A DNA stretch of 8,449 nucleotides, taken from assembly GCA_000431515.1 (NCBI GenBank), contig HF991325.1, forward strand, positions 1 through 8,449. The letters run 5' to 3'. Under the pieces are notes generated by a model that did not search any database, was not told the DNA's origin, and was given only the letters and a program-made list of their open reading frames with translations. Every line of letters starts with the position of its first letter. The first letter of the stretch is position 1. The translations under genes and the position numbers were made by a program. Shown here piece after piece: positions 6,597 through 8,449 of this stretch. This stretch comes from Clostridium sp. CAG:632 (lineage in GTDB: Bacteria > Bacillota > Clostridia > Lachnospirales > Lachnospiraceae).

Positions 6597-6674
6597 CTTA
6601 CACTTATCCTTATTCGATTATTTTGATTCGCCCCGGTCTCCTTGGTTTCCCGTGCGGTGCTTCTCTTTATTCCG

Positions 6675-7268
6675 TTAAACTGCAGCCGGCTTGCGATATT
6701 CCATCGCATACAGATACTGTCCGGATTTTAATTTCTTACTTCCGGTATTTTTCATGCCGCATTTCGTGTATTTGGCAACCTTCAGCTTAGTATCGGTATC
6801 CAGTACACACGGGATTCCCTGCTCCTCGGCCTCTTTAAATGGGTGCGCCAGAATTTTCTTCATATAGCCCTTACCCTGAAATTCCCGCAGCACTACAACC
6901 ATCGATACCTCAACATAATCCTGTTCCTTCTTATAAAGCTTTGTATATAATGCATTACCCGAGCCTGCCACTGCCATAACACCCTTGAATGACATTTCCC
7001 GCAACATCCGGAACACCATATGAAGCTCAAGTCCCAGCTTCTTCTTTGTCTTTTTATGCCAGTATGCCAGAAATCCCTCATGCCGGTCCGAGGTCGTGTA
7101 TAATACTCCCGCCTTATAGAAATATTCCGTCATGATTTCAAAGGCCTTTACTATATCTTCTCTGGATGCCGTTGCCGCTATCCCGTCATTTTCCGCAACA
7201 AACGCCTCACCGATCAGAGTTCCGTACTTTACCAGCTCTTCTTCCGTCATAAATTCAACCTTTTGCAT
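6675..7268 (-). CDS. GNAT-family N-acetyltransferase
   Basis: Probable acetyl-CoA-dependent acyltransferase with unknown substrate. In the 197 residues the GNAT core is in the second half: a beta strand VEVSMVVVLREF (119-130) runs into the acetyl-CoA pyrophosphate loop QGKGYM (131-136), then the helix KKILAHPFKEAEEQG (137-151), the strand IPCVLDTDT (152-160) and the motif KVAKYTKCGMK (163-173), where family members place the catalytic or adjacent Tyr. The N-terminal part is helical and does not point to a substrate. The start at 7268 is set by GGGGGAG six bases upstream. It lies 78 bases after the U32-like gene and before the strong terminator, so the two could be cotranscribed. The family is confident; there is no basis for a specific function. 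Confidence 0.85.
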   Translation of the reverse strand: MQKVEFMTEEELVKYGTLIGEAFVAENDGIAATASREDIVKAFEIMTEYFYKAGVLYTTSDRHEGFLAYWHKKTKKKLGLELHMVFRMLREMSFKGVMAVAGSGNALYTKLYKKEQDYVEVSMVVVLREFQGKGYMKKILAHPFKEAEEQGIPCVLDTDTKLKVAKYTKCGMKNTGSKKLKSGQYLYAMEYRKPAAV

Positions 7269-7346
7269 CTTATGCTCCCCCTTTTATTCTAATGAACATT
7301 TTAAACCTTCCACCATATCAACCTTTTTCAGCTTTCTGCACCGTTA

Positions 7347-8270
7347 TCAGAACAGATCCAGCATATTATCCAGATAGATTTCCTCTCTGACCTGCAGCTG
7401 GTGTTCCGGTCTGACCATATAGTAAAGCAGCATCTCCAGAACCAATGCACTGCCAAGACTTCGTCCCTCTATCTTAAAATTGGAAAAGCCCATTGGCAAA
7501 TATACCTCCGTAATCTCATTGATCCCTATAAATTTCGGATTTTTCATTGCATCCGAGAACCGGTATCCATCCTTTCCACTCGCTGCTGCGCAATGGTGCT
7601 CCGGACCGGATTCTCCAAGTGCCTTACGGCTGACCGACTCATAGCAGCACTTCCGGTCCTGACAGCCCGGCCGGCAGCACTCGTTACACAGAAATTCCAC
7701 CTTCGCCTTCTGCCCGTCCGATAGCTGCCGGAGCTTATCCAGCTCTTTATTTAACCGAAAATCCGGCACAATGTACCGGAAATCTTCTCGTTCGATCTCA
7801 TCCAGGAACTGATGAAAATCCGTCAGTACCTTGGTGGTTGACGATACCAGATAGAGCCTCGGATAGTTTATTTTCAAATATTCTGTCAATAAATCAGAAG
7901 CAACGATCACGCCATTGCCGGCACCACCTTCCACCGCTCCATCTGCTTCAAACATTGCACACAGGGTATTACATTTCCGATCCGAAAGATGCTCCTCGCG
8001 GAGCAAAGAATTGCTGAATGTCAGTCTGGCAGAAATGTCATATTCCTGCATCAATGCCAGTACCGTCCGTGCATCGCAGACATTATCCTCGATCCTACCT
8101 CCGCCCCAGATACAGTCTGACGGGGCTCCATAGATAGAGCCAATCTCACACCAGTCATAAAAATACTCGTTATGCTCCCGAAATAACGGTAAAAATACAC
8201 GATACAACTCATAGAATTCAAACAAGCCGGGAAGGTGATAATATGCCTTATATTTCTGTAACTTTTCCAT
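7347..8270 (-). CDS. Cys-rich U32 peptidase-like (TIM-barrel) protein, function unknown
   Basis: I do not recognise a named gene. The 307 residues contain the motif GFSNFKIEGR (261-270), which closely matches the FKIEGR signature of the U32 peptidase/UbiU-UbiV-RlhA superfamily. Alternating strands and helices such as ARLTFSNSLL (81-90), GVIVASDLL (120-128) and YLVSSTTKVLTD (140-151) fit a TIM-type barrel. A cysteine cluster (C195, C198, C199, C203, C208, C209, with C227 further on) lies where superfamily members use four Cys for an iron-sulfur cluster, so metal binding is plausible. No signal peptide or membrane helix is present, so it is probably cytoplasmic. The start at 8270 has GAGGTGGTGATAGGA upstream. 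It sits 49 bases after the previous gene and 78 before the GNAT gene. The family relation is inferred from motifs; the activity is unknown. Confidence 0.72.
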   Translation of the reverse strand: MEKLQKYKAYYHLPGLFEFYELYRVFLPLFREHNEYFYDWCEIGSIYGAPSDCIWGGGRIEDNVCDARTVLALMQEYDISARLTFSNSLLREEHLSDRKCNTLCAMFEADGAVEGGAGNGVIVASDLLTEYLKINYPRLYLVSSTTKVLTDFHQFLDEIEREDFRYIVPDFRLNKELDKLRQLSDGQKAKVEFLCNECCRPGCQDRKCCYESVSRKALGESGPEHHCAAASGKDGYRFSDAMKNPKFIGINEITEVYLPMGFSNFKIEGRSLGSALVLEMLLYYMVRPEHQLQVREEIYLDNMLDLF

Positions 8271-8319
8271 GTTCCTATCACCACCTCATTCCGTCTTTTC
8301 CCTTTATTATGGGAATATG

Positions 8320-8449
8320 TTACTCTTTATCCTTCGGTGTACACAAGCCGATCAGAGTTCCGATTCCATACGCCACATGCAATAAGAAAAACAGCACCGG
8401 TAACAGCAGATGACTGACAGAGAACCGCTTTCCCTGCCTGCAGTCCCCA
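8320..8449 (-). CDS. C-terminus of a membrane protein, possibly a family 2 glycosyltransferase (5' end outside window)
   Basis: Only the last 42 codons are visible. They encode a basic stretch (GDCRQGKRFSVSHL), a hydrophobic segment LLLPVLFFLLHVAYGIGTLIGL and a short charged tail ending PKDKE. A closing H-x-x-YG-x-G-x-x-x-G membrane segment of this kind is typical of ExoA-like family 2 glycosyltransferases, where SxxH marks the start of the C-terminal membrane part. That name is tentative on so little sequence. Codon use and strand match the neighbours. No convincing terminator separates it from the U32-like gene. Confidence 0.55.
   Translation of the reverse strand, partial: GDCRQGKRFSVSHLLLPVLFFLLHVAYGIGTLIGLCTPKDKE

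Noticed and set aside
6524..6709. 61-residue minus-strand reading frame overlapping the GNAT end
   Set aside because: It overlaps the GNAT coding end and runs through the terminator stem, has no family features, and its composition looks like noncoding translation.
7269..7346. Possible separate promoter for the GNAT gene (TAGAAT as -10)
   Set aside because: No -35 hexamer lies at a suitable distance, so I cannot separate it from chance in an AT-rich gap.
8296..8317. Short inverted repeat TTCCC/GGGAA between the membrane protein and the U32-like gene, considered as a terminator
   Set aside because: The stem is only 5 bp with an 8-base loop and no U-tract follows in the direction of transcription.

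Overview
This window looks like a stretch of chromosome from a low-to-moderate-GC anaerobic Firmicute, most likely a Lachnospiraceae-type Clostridium. I infer this from strong GGAGG-type ribosome binding sites, a lipoprotein-type PstS, Gram-positive-style TTTACA (Pho-box-like) repeats and the general sequence style of the proteins; nothing here fixes the species. Every gene I can support lies on the minus strand, so transcription runs from high to low coordinates. I see no tRNA, rRNA, CRISPR array or insertion sequence.

In transcription order the layout is as follows. (1) The last 42 codons of a membrane protein, possibly a family 2 glycosyltransferase (8320-8449). (2) A cysteine-rich protein related to the U32 peptidase/UbiU-like TIM-barrel family (7347-8270). 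(3) A GNAT acetyltransferase (6675-7268), followed after a short trailer by a strong intrinsic terminator (6551-6596). (4) A regulatory region (about 6384-6520) with an array of TTTACA-like repeats and two perfect small inverted repeats. (5) The phosphate uptake operon pstS-pstC-pstA-pstB-phoU, ending in a small (p)ppGpp synthetase gene whose start codon overlaps the phoU stop. (6) A separately promoted clpX-like gene that runs off the left edge (1-1309).

The pst operon encodes a complete high-affinity phosphate importer. PstS is the extracellular lipoprotein receptor, PstC and PstA form the membrane channel, PstB is the ATPase and PhoU is the negative regulator. The alarmone synthetase at the end suggests that phosphate limitation and the stringent response are wired together at the transcript level. 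No phoB/phoR-type two-component genes are in view, although the operator-like repeats suggest that such a regulator exists elsewhere.

The most striking observation is that the PstS protein is circularly permuted. The usual C-terminal half (starting at the REDGSGTR phosphate-binding loop) comes directly after the lipoprotein signal and Ser/Ala/Gly linker. The usual N-terminal half (starting at the GSSSVSP phosphate-binding loop) follows after a short new linker. All the phosphate-contact motifs are retained, in rotated order, in a single uninterrupted reading frame. Other points worth a second look are the altered RKH loop in the ClpX-like unfoldase, the degraded first metal motif of PhoU, and the Cys cluster of the U32-like protein.
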